DNA of 64,000 nt from Magnetaquicoccus sp039908525 (GTDB lineage Bacteria > Pseudomonadota > Magnetococcia > Magnetococcales > Magnetaquicoccaceae). The stretch spans positions 1 through 64,000 of the forward strand of contig JAMOAY010000007.1 of the NCBI GenBank assembly GCA_039908525.1. Direction: 5' to 3'. Under the pieces are notes generated by a model, which was given only the letters and a program-made list of their open reading frames with translations, was not told the origin of the DNA and made no database searches. Position numbers and translations under genes: made by a program. This document shows positions 17,666 to 25,355 of this stretch, in pieces (the stretch's first letter is position 1; the number at the start of each line of letters is the position of its first letter).

Positions 17666-17944
17666 ATGGGCAAGGAAAATACGTTGGTTCCTGAGAGCTA
17701 CGTGGAGGGCATTGGCGATATCAGTTTCAATCTTGGCATGGTGCGGATGAATCTGGTGAGCCTTTCGCACACGGAACGGGATGGCAGTGGCAACCCGGTG
17801 CCCGAAGTGCGACAACATGTGGTGATGTCTTTGCGAGGATTTCTGGTCTCCCTGGCGGCGATGCAGAACATGGCGGACAAGCTGGTGGAAGCCGGTGTTC
17901 TGCAGCGGCGCAATGCGCCCGATGGGGTGGAGGTCAAGGAGTAG
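17666..17944 (+). CDS. Second small protein of the export cassette, paralogue of 8563-8862
   Basis: 92 residues from the ATG at 17666, behind a GGGAGG site; a GTG at 17651 in the same frame lies in front of that site and is unlikely. Residues 11-78 align without gaps to the small protein at 8563 (Y-V-E-G-I-G-D-I-S..GMVR...VVMSLRGF...DKLVEAGVL). It closes the operon that begins with the giant surface protein. Family unknown to me. Confidence 0.75.
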   Translation: MGKENTLVPESYVEGIGDISFNLGMVRMNLVSLSHTERDGSGNPVPEVRQHVVMSLRGFLVSLAAMQNMADKLVEAGVLQRRNAPDGVEVKE

Positions 17945-17989
17945 CGCTTCATGTGAGGTGCGGTTCTGCACACTATCGGGGATTGGCAT

Positions 17990-18343
17990 ATGAAAAAAAT
18001 TGCAATCATGGCCTTTCTGGCCAGTCTGATCGCATCGGGCAGTGCCTTTGCGATTGGTGCGATCGCCATCGACAGTCAGGTGGGCGATGATGAGCCGGCC
18101 TATGGTCTGGCGATCGGGGAAGATTCCAAAGAGGAGGCCAGGCGCAAGGCATTGCGCTACTGCCGGCAGCAAGGTGGCACCAACTGCACCTATGTGGTTT
18201 GGTTTGAAACCTGCGGTGCCGTGGCGGTCTCAAAGCGCTATTACGGGTACGGCTACGGCAGCACCAAAGCGAAGGCGACGGGAGACGCGTTGGAGATGTG
18301 TGAGCGGAACAGCTGCAAAATCGTCGTGGCCGAATGCGAATAG
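17990..18343 (+). CDS. Secreted DUF4189-domain protein
   Basis: 117 residues with a clear signal peptide (MKKIAIMAFLASLIASGSAFA) ending near residue 21. The mature part has the DUF4189 pattern: A-I-A-I-D ... Y-G-L-A-I-G-E-D-S-K-E-E-A...A-L-R-Y-C and G-G-T-N-C-x-Y-V-V-W-F-x-x-C-G-A-V-A, with a second A-L-E-M-C...C-K-I-V-V half. Five cysteines could form disulphides. DUF4189 proteins are small periplasmic or secreted proteins with no established general role. It lies 45 nt after the export operon and could be read from the same transcript. Confidence 0.8.
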   Translation: MKKIAIMAFLASLIASGSAFAIGAIAIDSQVGDDEPAYGLAIGEDSKEEARRKALRYCRQQGGTNCTYVVWFETCGAVAVSKRYYGYGYGSTKAKATGDALEMCERNSCKIVVAECE

Positions 18344-18371
18344 GTCTCTGCACGGGGTGGACAAAAGGGTG

Positions 18372-18416
18372 CGCGCCCGCTTCGGCAACAAACCGGCCAG
18401 TCACCGAAGCGGGCGC
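18372..18416. terminator. Perfect 14-bp inverted repeat between convergent genes
   Basis: Arms CGCGCCCGCTTCGG (18372-18385) and its exact reverse complement (18403-18416) enclose a 17-nt loop. The site lies between the stop of the DUF4189 gene (+) and the stop of the TM2 gene (-), so it may terminate transcription in both directions. There is no strong T-run, and the loop is long for an intrinsic terminator. Confidence 0.5.
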
Positions 18417-18447
18417 GTGTCATGGTGAGGAGGGGTGCACCTCGACC

Positions 18448-18873
18448 TTAAGAGGTTGGGTCCAGTTCAACCAGATTGGGCACCAACGCGGCGGCCAGGA
18501 GACCGCCCAGGAGCAGGATCGGAATCAGCAGGGCCAGGATTTTGATGGCGGCATGCGTTGCCGGGGTGATGGTGCCGCTGTTGTATTTCTTCGCCCAGGT
18601 CTCCTGGCTGGAGAACGCGATGATGTAGGTCTCGACCATGGCAATCAGGCTGGGAATACCCGTCCAGCACAACAGCAGGTAGACAACACCCAGCCAGGTC
18701 GGGCCAAGATAGAAGCGGTGTCCCCCCATTCCTCCCAAAAACAGGCACAGCACGGCCGCAACCGTCTGACTCTTTTTGACAGCCTGATGGCTCGCCAACG
18801 CGCCGCAGTGGGGACACTGGGTGGCTGACTCGTGCATCTCCTTGCCACATTCACGACAAAATACCATGCTCAT
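18448..18873 (-). CDS. Zinc-ribbon and TM2-domain membrane protein
   Basis: 141 residues. The N-terminus is a zinc ribbon (C-x-x-C-G-K near residue 6 and C-P-H-C-G near residue 20). Residues 33-100 form a TM2 domain: two transmembrane helices with the G-G-x-G-x-H-R-F-Y-L-G signature followed by L-C-W-T-G-I-P. A further hydrophobic helix follows (about 112-132), which is not part of the core TM2 domain. TM2 proteins are widespread membrane proteins of unknown biochemical function. The start is the ATG at 18873. Confidence 0.85.
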   Translation of the reverse strand: MSMVFCRECGKEMHESATQCPHCGALASHQAVKKSQTVAAVLCLFLGGMGGHRFYLGPTWLGVVYLLLCWTGIPSLIAMVETYIIAFSSQETWAKKYNSGTITPATHAAIKILALLIPILLLGGLLAAALVPNLVELDPTS

Positions 18874-19017
18874 CCGGTTCTCCCTGGTTCAGAAATGCGT
18901 TCCCGTCCGTTTCCGGCCCCCACGCGGAGCGCAGGCGCCGCCAGACCGCCACGTCGCCATACTAGCAGATGGGGGCGTGCGCTGAAAAGGAGGAAACATC
19001 TCCTGTCTGGGGTTCCG

Positions 19018-19047
19018 TTGACAACCGCATCCGAGAAACGTTAGGAT
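19018..19047 (+). promoter_or_regulatory. Candidate sigma-70 type promoter for the small lipoprotein gene
   Basis: A perfect -35 box TTGACA (19018-19023) and a -10-like TAGGAT (19042-19047) are separated by 18 nt. The expected start of transcription, near 19054, lies about 40 nt ahead of the TTG start at 19093. Confidence 0.5.
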
Positions 19048-19092
19048 CCCAACTTGCCCGGGATCTTTCCGCAATCATGAGAGGAGAACCTA

Positions 19093-19404
19093 TTGAAACA
19101 GCATCTTGCAACCATTCTGATCGCCGGCAGTACCTTCCTGTGGCTGGGATGCGAACTGGACAGGAGGGGTCATCACAGGGATGGTGATTATCGTTCGCCT
19201 GCCGCACACCGCGGACCGAACACCGACGTTGCGCGGTGCATCCGGGACAACGCCGATGCCCACGTGCACCGGGATGTTGTGCGCCGCTATTGCAAGTGCA
19301 TGGACGATAAAATGAGTTCCCATGATCGCCGCTCGATCAGTCAGTGGGAACGCAGCCACCCCCGTGCCACGGCCGAGTGCGAGCGGGTTTCCGGATGGCG
19401 ATGA
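19093..19404 (+). CDS. Small cysteine-containing lipoprotein
   Basis: 103 residues starting at TTG (19093), supported by GAGAGGAG six nucleotides upstream; the nearby ATG at 19077 is out of frame. The first 20 residues are a lipoprotein signal with lipobox L-W-L-G-C. The mature protein is hydrophilic, with C-I-R-D-N and C-K-C-M motifs and a final C, four cysteines after the lipid-attached one. I do not recognise the family. Divergent from the TM2 gene, with its own candidate promoter. Confidence 0.65.
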   Translation: MKQHLATILIAGSTFLWLGCELDRRGHHRDGDYRSPAAHRGPNTDVARCIRDNADAHVHRDVVRRYCKCMDDKMSSHDRRSISQWERSHPRATAECERVSGWR

Positions 19405-19419
19405 CAGGGATGTGGGGGA

Positions 19420-20631
19420 TCAGCGATCCAACAACTCAGGGGTGATTTTCCGGCTGATCCGTCGCAAGCACACCGCCATACGGACGGACCAGAGCAGCAG
19501 CAGCGTGCTGCCGGTGAGCATCAGGGCGATCAACCCCATGCGGCCAGGGTGCCACGCCAAGGCTGTGCCAACCCGGGCAAGAGCGACCATGGCCCAAAGG
19601 AGCAACAGGTAACAGAGCAGGCGATCGTTCAGTACCATGACGCCGGAAAAGAAACCGGCCACCCGGGCAGCCACCCCGAGTATGAACAGGGTCAGCGTGC
19701 CCGCTCCCAGCAGGTGAACGGCACCATCCAGAGGGGGATTGGATTCTCCCGGCCAGGCCAGCCACAAGGCACTGGCAAAAGCGATGGTGAAACCGACGGT
19801 CAGCGTGACTGTCATGGCGGAAAATCCGGATCGTCTGACGGCCTGCGGGAATTGGGTTCCGCCTGCCAGAAAAAGGAGCACCGCCAGCCATGCGCCGGCG
19901 GCCCATTGCCAGGAGCTGACGACGCCCAGGCTGGCCAGGGTGGAGAGTATCCAGGCGACAAGCAGGCTGCCCGCAAAAAGACGGCCCACGCTTCCTTGCA
20001 GAAAGGTGCCGCCCAGCACATTCTGGATCAACTGTTGGCCCGCAACCAGGGAGGTGGTGACGGGGCCACACCACAATACCCACAGGGCCAGCCCGGCGTT
20101 GTCCAGTGCCAGCCAGGGTGCAACCGCCATGGGCAAGAAAGAGACCGTCAGGGGAATGCCCCGCGACAGGCGGCGTGCGGGGTCCCCCGTACGGGCAATG
20201 TGCCACAAAACGTGGACCGCCCCCAGATAGGCCATGCTGACCAGTCCGTTGCCAACCACTTCCAGCCAGCCATCAAACAGTGAGAGAACAAAACCCACCT
20301 GCAACAGAAGCAGAAGGCGCAGTACCGATCGTGCAGCTGGGGGGGTGCCTCCCACGACATGCGGCCCGGATTGCAGGGCAAACCCCAACAGAAAAGAGCC
20401 CAGGAACCACACAATCTGGATGCGGGCGTGCCACAACCTGGCCTGGGGATAGAGCACATCCGCAGGCAGTATGCCCTGCTGCCAGGACCATAACAGAAAT
20501 CCCAGTCCAAAACCGACCGTTGCGGCCATCATCCCCCCCAGCCAGAAACGGTGTACCACGGGTCGGCGGCTGAAAACCATGGGGTTGAGCGGGGGATCGG
20601 GCGGAAAAATCTGTGACATCCAGCGCGGCAT
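19420..20631 (-). CDS. NnrS-like polytopic membrane protein
   Basis: 403 residues, about 11-12 predicted membrane helices. The open frame continues upstream with low-complexity proline-rich codons, but the ATG at 20631 has AGGAG just upstream, so I start there. Signature stretches include H-A-R-I-Q-I-V-W-F-L-G-S-F-L-L-G-F-A-L in place of the NnrS H-A-H-E-M-x-x-G-F block and HLLGAGTLTLFILGVAARVAG near residue 310, like the H-x-x-x-G-x-x-x-x-x-x-x-x-x-R block of NnrS. NnrS proteins are haem- and copper-containing membrane proteins that ease nitrosative stress. Some of the family's histidines are not obvious here, so a divergent member is likely. An H-NOX sensor lies 21 kb away. Confidence 0.6.
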   Translation of the reverse strand: MPRWMSQIFPPDPPLNPMVFSRRPVVHRFWLGGMMAATVGFGLGFLLWSWQQGILPADVLYPQARLWHARIQIVWFLGSFLLGFALQSGPHVVGGTPPAARSVLRLLLLLQVGFVLSLFDGWLEVVGNGLVSMAYLGAVHVLWHIARTGDPARRLSRGIPLTVSFLPMAVAPWLALDNAGLALWVLWCGPVTTSLVAGQQLIQNVLGGTFLQGSVGRLFAGSLLVAWILSTLASLGVVSSWQWAAGAWLAVLLFLAGGTQFPQAVRRSGFSAMTVTLTVGFTIAFASALWLAWPGESNPPLDGAVHLLGAGTLTLFILGVAARVAGFFSGVMVLNDRLLCYLLLLWAMVALARVGTALAWHPGRMGLIALMLTGSTLLLLWSVRMAVCLRRISRKITPELLDR

Positions 20632-20668
20632 CAACACTCTCCTGTGCTCTGTATTTTCTGTACGGGAA

Positions 20669-20688
20669 ACAGGATACCGGTATCCTGT
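20669..20688. promoter_or_regulatory. 20-bp perfect palindrome, candidate operator
   Basis: ACAGGATACCGGTATCCTGT reads the same on both strands. It lies 38 bp upstream of the nnrS-like start (-) and about 175 bp upstream of the RND adaptor gene (+), in their shared divergent control region. The symmetry suits a dimeric repressor or activator controlling one or both genes. The regulator is unknown. Confidence 0.55.
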
Positions 20689-20861
20689 GCAGAATGGCAA
20701 CAGACAAGGAGGAGGGTATATCCCGGCGTGCCCATCCTTCACGATGCGCCCGGATCGCCAGACCTGCCCTGTGAAAACGGGGTGGTATCCGCTATGCTGT
20801 CGGCGGTGTATGAGGCCGCAAGGGCACGGAGCCGGGGGAATGGACCGATGGGAACAGACCG

Positions 20862-22247
20862 ATGACGATGGATGTGCGTGGGGAGATCTCTCCCAAGGAC
20901 GAGAGGACTCCCCCCTCTGTAGAGGGTATGGAGCCGGTTGGCCGGCGCAAACCGGGCTGGATACGGCGTTGGGGCGGTCTGCTGGTGCTGTTCGGCCTGG
21001 CAGCCGGGCTCTATCAATACGACGGATCGGGTGGAATCCCCCTGTGGAGCAAGCGTGCGGACACAGGGGAGAAGGGGGGCAAGGTTGGCAAGGGCGAGGG
21101 AGGCAACAAGGGGGGCAATGCACCGATCCCGGTGATCACAGCCACCATCACCCCGGGGCCGATCCGGCTGCAGCTGCATGCTCTGGGGACGGTGATCCCG
21201 GCGCAGTGGGTGGTCGTGCGCACCCGGGTGGACGGCCAGTTGATGCGCCTGGCCGTGCAAGAAGGGGAGCGGGTGGAGGCGGGGCAACTGCTGGCAGAGA
21301 TCGATCCCCGTCCTTTTCAGATTCAGCTGGAGCAGGCCAAAGGGCAGTTGGCCCGAGATCAGGCCCTGCTGGACAATGCCCACCGAGACGCCCTTCGTTA
21401 CAAAACGCTACTGAAACAGGAGGAGTCGGTCTCCCGCCAGCAGGCGGAAACCCAGCAGGCGTTGGTGCGGCAGTATCAGGGAACAGTGGCCGTGGACCAG
21501 GCCCAGCTGGAGAATGCGGCTCTGCAGCTCTCCTACACCCGCATCACGGCCCCCATGGCCGGGGTGACGGGGTTGCGACAGGTGGATCCCGGCAACATGG
21601 TCCGCCAGAGTGATCCCGGCGGTCTGATGAGCATCGCCCAGACCCGCCCCATCCATCTCCTCTTTTCCCTGCCGGAGGAGACGCTTCCCAAGCTGCTGGC
21701 CCGTTGGCAACCGGGGGAGAGCCTGGCGGTGGAGCTCCATGACCGGGAGCGGAAAAACCTCTTGGCGACCGGTAAACTCTTCACGCTGGACAATCAGATC
21801 GACACCACGACCGGCACCGTCAAGCTGAAGGCCGCATTCGCCAACCAGGACGGGAAACTGTTCCCCAATCAGTTTGTCAACGTGACGGTCATTCTGGAGG
21901 AGCGTCCCGCAGCGTTGCGGGTGCCCAGTGCTGCCATCCAGCGCGGTCGCAAAGGGGTGCACGTTTACCTGGTGCAGGAGGACCAGACCGCACTGGCCAA
22001 GCCGGTCCAACTGGGCCCCGTGCAGGGGGAGTGGACAGCCATCGAAGAGGGGGTGCAGGCGGGGGATACGGTGGTGGTAGAGGGCGTTGACAAGCTCCGG
22101 GAGGGGGTCAAGATCCAGGCGGTCAGCCGCGACTCTTCGGACGGCAAAAAAAACGGGGAGGCGGACGCGGGACAGGCACACGGAGGAAAAAAGCATCCGG
22201 CTGACCGTGGATCAGGAGACAGAAAAGAACGGGCCTCCGGGGGATAA
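20862..22247 (+). CDS. mdtA: RND efflux periplasmic adaptor, MdtA-like
   Basis: 461 residues. A membrane anchor lies near residues 33-50 (GGLLVLFGLAAGLYQYD), followed by a G/K-rich linker. Then come VITATITPGPIRLQLHALGTVIPAQWV, the first lipoyl half RVDGQLMRLAVQEGERVEAGQLLAEIDPRPF, an alpha-hairpin (150-215), the second lipoyl half (S-Y-T-R-I-T-A-P-M-A-G-V-T-G-L-R-Q-V-D-P-G), and beta-barrel and membrane-proximal domains. The order matches MdtA of the MdtABC multidrug pump. It ends in a charged, low-complexity tail. The two RND pumps follow within 4 nt, so the three genes form one operon. No TolC is attached; it may use the TolC-like channel elsewhere. Confidence 0.9.
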   Translation: MTMDVRGEISPKDERTPPSVEGMEPVGRRKPGWIRRWGGLLVLFGLAAGLYQYDGSGGIPLWSKRADTGEKGGKVGKGEGGNKGGNAPIPVITATITPGPIRLQLHALGTVIPAQWVVVRTRVDGQLMRLAVQEGERVEAGQLLAEIDPRPFQIQLEQAKGQLARDQALLDNAHRDALRYKTLLKQEESVSRQQAETQQALVRQYQGTVAVDQAQLENAALQLSYTRITAPMAGVTGLRQVDPGNMVRQSDPGGLMSIAQTRPIHLLFSLPEETLPKLLARWQPGESLAVELHDRERKNLLATGKLFTLDNQIDTTTGTVKLKAAFANQDGKLFPNQFVNVTVILEERPAALRVPSAAIQRGRKGVHVYLVQEDQTALAKPVQLGPVQGEWTAIEEGVQAGDTVVVEGVDKLREGVKIQAVSRDSSDGKKNGEADAGQAHGGKKHPADRGSGDRKERASGG

Positions 22248-22250
22248 GCC

Positions 22251-25200
22251 ATGAACCCCTCCCGCCTCTTCATCCTGCGCCCTGTGGCCACCACCCTGCT
22301 GATGTTGGCCATCCTGCTGGCGGGAGTGCTGGCCTACCGGATGCTGCCCCTGTCGGCTCTGCCGGAGGTGGACCATCCCACCATTCAGGTGGTGACCCTC
22401 TACCCAGGCGCCAGCCCGGAGGTGATTGTCTCTTCCATCACCGCTCCCCTGGAGCGACAATTTGGCCAGATGCCGGGATTGAACCGTCTCTCCTCCACCA
22501 GCTCCGGCGGCTCTTCCCTGGTGACCCTCCAGTTCAGTCTGGCCTTGAGCCTGGATGTGGCGGAACAGCAGGTACAGGCTGCCATCAATGCCGCCGCCAA
22601 CCTGTTGCCCACCGATTTGCCGTCACCCCCGATCTACAACAAGGTCAACCCGGCCGATGCCCCGATCATGATCCTGGCGGTCACCTCCCACACCCTTGCC
22701 CTGCCCAAGGTGCAGGATCTGGTCGAGACCCGCATCGCCCAAAAAATTTCCCAATTGCCCGGGGTGGGACTGGTCAGTCTCGGTGGCGGTCAGCGCCCGG
22801 CGGTGCGGGTGCGGGCCAATGCCAACGCCCTGGCCGCCTACGGCATGGGGTTGGAGGATCTGCGCACCGCCATTGCCAACGCCAACGTCAACCAACCCAA
22901 AGGGAGCTTTGACGGTCCCAGTCGGGCCTCCACCATCGACGTCAATGATCAGCTCAAGTCGGCCGAGGAGTTCGCCGGATTGGTGGTGGCCTACCGCAAC
23001 GGGGCTCCGCTCTTCTTGCGTGACCTGGCCAGGGTGGAGGAGGCGGCCGAGAACAGCCGCCTGGCCGCCTGGGCCGGACAGGATCCCGCCATCATCCTCA
23101 CGATTCAACGGCAACCCGGTGCCAACGTCATCCAGGTGGCCGATCGCATCAAACAGTTGCTGCCGCGCCTGCGGGCCTCCCTGCCGGGCAGTGTGGAGAT
23201 ACAGGAGGTGATCGACCGCACCTTGACCATCCGCGCCTCCGTGCGGGATGTCCAGTTTGAACTGCTGCTGGCGGTGGCGCTGGTGGTGCTGGTGATCTTC
23301 CTGTTCCTGCGCAACCTGCCCGCCACTCTGATTCCCAGCTTTGCGGTCCCTCTCTCCCTGGTGGGTACCTTCGGTGTGCTCTATCTGGCCAATTTCTCCA
23401 TCAACAACCTGACGTTGATGGCCCTTACCCTCTCGACCGGTTTTGTCGTGGACGACGCCATCGTGGTGATCGAAAATATCGCCCGCCATCGGGAGGCGGG
23501 CAAATCTGCCTTGCAGGCGGCCCTGGATGGCTCCCGGCAGATTGCCTTTACCATCGTTTCTCTTACCTTCTCGCTGGTGGCGGTGTTGATTCCCCTGCTG
23601 TTCATGAGTGATGTGGTGGGTCGTCTGTTCCGGGAGTTTGCCATCACCCTGGCGGTCTCCATCCTCATCTCCGCCGTGGTCTCTCTGACCTTGACCCCGA
23701 TGTTGTGCGCCCGTTTGTTGACGGGCAGTGACAGAGGGCATCCAGAGCCCCAAGGAGGGCTGCTTCAGGGGGTTGTGGACCGTTACGGGATTTTACTGAA
23801 ACATGTTCTGCAACAGCAAAGCCTCACGTTGCTGGTGGCTGTGGCCACACTGGCATTGACGATAATGTTATATATCTATATTCCAAAAGGGTTTTTTCCG
23901 TTACAGGATACGGGAATCATTCAGGGTATCAGTCAGGCGCCTGCCTCCATCTCGTTTGGCGCCATGGCAGCGCGTCATCAGGAACTGGCCCGTCTGATCC
24001 TGGCCGATCCGGCCGTGCAGGGGTTGACCTCCTCCATCGGCGTGGATGGCACCAACATCACCCTCAACAGTGGGCGCATCCTTATCTCTCTCAAGCCCAA
24101 AGAGGCGCGGGGGGGCATGGATCTGGCAACGATCCTCCAGCGCCTGGGAGAGCGTTTGATCACGGTACCGGGGATCACCCTCACCCTGCAACCGGTTCAG
24201 GATCTCACCCTTGAAGAGCGGGTCAGCCGGACCCAATATCAGTTCACTCTGGAGTCCCCCAGCCAGGCCGAGCTTGCTCTCTGGACACCCCGTCTGCTGG
24301 AGCGGTTGCGACAGTTGCCGACCTTGCAGGATGTGAGCAGTGACCAACAGGAGGAGGGGTTGCAAACCTATGTGCACATCGACCGCGATGCGGCAGGTCG
24401 CCTGGGCGTCACCCCGGCTGCCATCGACAACGCCCTCTACAACGCCTTTGGCCAGCGGTTGATCTCCACCATTTTTACCCAGTCCAACCAGTATCGGGTG
24501 GTTCTGGAGAGCGATCCGGAGCTCCAACAGGGTATTCAGGCCATCGATACTCTGCGGGTCACCTCCAGCAACGGGAGTCAGCTCCCCCTGAGCAGCGTGG
24601 CCCGCGTGGAAGAGCGTCTTGCACCCTTGGTATTGAGCCGCCAGGGACAATTCCCGGCGGCCACCCTCTCTTTCAACCTAACAAAAGGGAGCTCTCTGGG
24701 CGAGGCCGTCGCCTCCATTGAGGCGGCCGAGCGGGAGATCGGCTTGCCGGCCAGCATCCAGCGCACCTTTCAGGGGGCTGCCCACGCCTTTCGGGTTGCC
24801 CTGGCCAACCAGTTGTGGTTGATCCTGGCCGCCGTGGTGACCATGTACATCGTGCTGGGGGTGCTCTACGAGAGCTACATCCATCCGGTGACCATCCTCT
24901 CCACCCTCCCTTCGGCAGCGGTGGGAGCGCTGTTGGCCCTGATGCTCTCCGGCCATGATCTGGGGATCACCGCCATCATCGGCATCCTCCTCCTCATCGG
25001 TATTGTCAAGAAAAACGCCATCCTGATGATTGATTTCGCCCTGGATGCCCAGCGCAACCAGGGGCTCGACCCCCAGGAGGCCATCCATCAGGCCTGCCTG
25101 TTGCGCTTTCGCCCCATCCTGATGACCACTCTGTCGGCCATGCTGGGGGCCCTGCCCTTGATGCTGGGCAGCGGGGCTGGCTCCGAACTGCGCCATCCCC

Positions 25201-25355
25201 TGGGTATCACCGTGGTGGGCGGATTGCTGTTCAGTCAGCTGATCACCCTGTTCACCACCCCGGTGATCTATGTGACGTTTGACCGCTGGGCGACCCGCTT
25301 TACCCGTCCCAGACGGGTTGATGCGGAGATCACACCTTCGGGAGCGGACGCATGA
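22251..25355 (+). CDS. mdtB: RND multidrug transporter subunit, MdtB-like
   Basis: 1034 residues, full length for an RND pump with twelve membrane helices and two large periplasmic loops. Visible family signatures include the N-terminal FILRPVATTLLM, YPGASPEVIVSSITAPLE, G-F-V-V-D-D-A-I-V-V-I-E-N (proton-relay aspartates in TM4) and the C-terminal GIVKKNAILMIDFALDA. It couples proton influx to drug export. In MdtABC, MdtB and MdtC form a mixed trimer, and this gene is followed by an overlapping second pump gene (ATGA at 25352), supporting the same arrangement. The B/C assignment comes from gene order. Confidence 0.9.
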   Translation: MNPSRLFILRPVATTLLMLAILLAGVLAYRMLPLSALPEVDHPTIQVVTLYPGASPEVIVSSITAPLERQFGQMPGLNRLSSTSSGGSSLVTLQFSLALSLDVAEQQVQAAINAAANLLPTDLPSPPIYNKVNPADAPIMILAVTSHTLALPKVQDLVETRIAQKISQLPGVGLVSLGGGQRPAVRVRANANALAAYGMGLEDLRTAIANANVNQPKGSFDGPSRASTIDVNDQLKSAEEFAGLVVAYRNGAPLFLRDLARVEEAAENSRLAAWAGQDPAIILTIQRQPGANVIQVADRIKQLLPRLRASLPGSVEIQEVIDRTLTIRASVRDVQFELLLAVALVVLVIFLFLRNLPATLIPSFAVPLSLVGTFGVLYLANFSINNLTLMALTLSTGFVVDDAIVVIENIARHREAGKSALQAALDGSRQIAFTIVSLTFSLVAVLIPLLFMSDVVGRLFREFAITLAVSILISAVVSLTLTPMLCARLLTGSDRGHPEPQGGLLQGVVDRYGILLKHVLQQQSLTLLVAVATLALTIMLYIYIPKGFFPLQDTGIIQGISQAPASISFGAMAARHQELARLILADPAVQGLTSSIGVDGTNITLNSGRILISLKPKEARGGMDLATILQRLGERLITVPGITLTLQPVQDLTLEERVSRTQYQFTLESPSQAELALWTPRLLERLRQLPTLQDVSSDQQEEGLQTYVHIDRDAAGRLGVTPAAIDNALYNAFGQRLISTIFTQSNQYRVVLESDPELQQGIQAIDTLRVTSSNGSQLPLSSVARVEERLAPLVLSRQGQFPAATLSFNLTKGSSLGEAVASIEAAEREIGLPASIQRTFQGAAHAFRVALANQLWLILAAVVTMYIVLGVLYESYIHPVTILSTLPSAAVGALLALMLSGHDLGITAIIGILLLIGIVKKNAILMIDFALDAQRNQGLDPQEAIHQACLLRFRPILMTTLSAMLGALPLMLGSGAGSELRHPLGITVVGGLLFSQLITLFTTPVIYVTFDRWATRFTRPRRVDAEITPSGADA

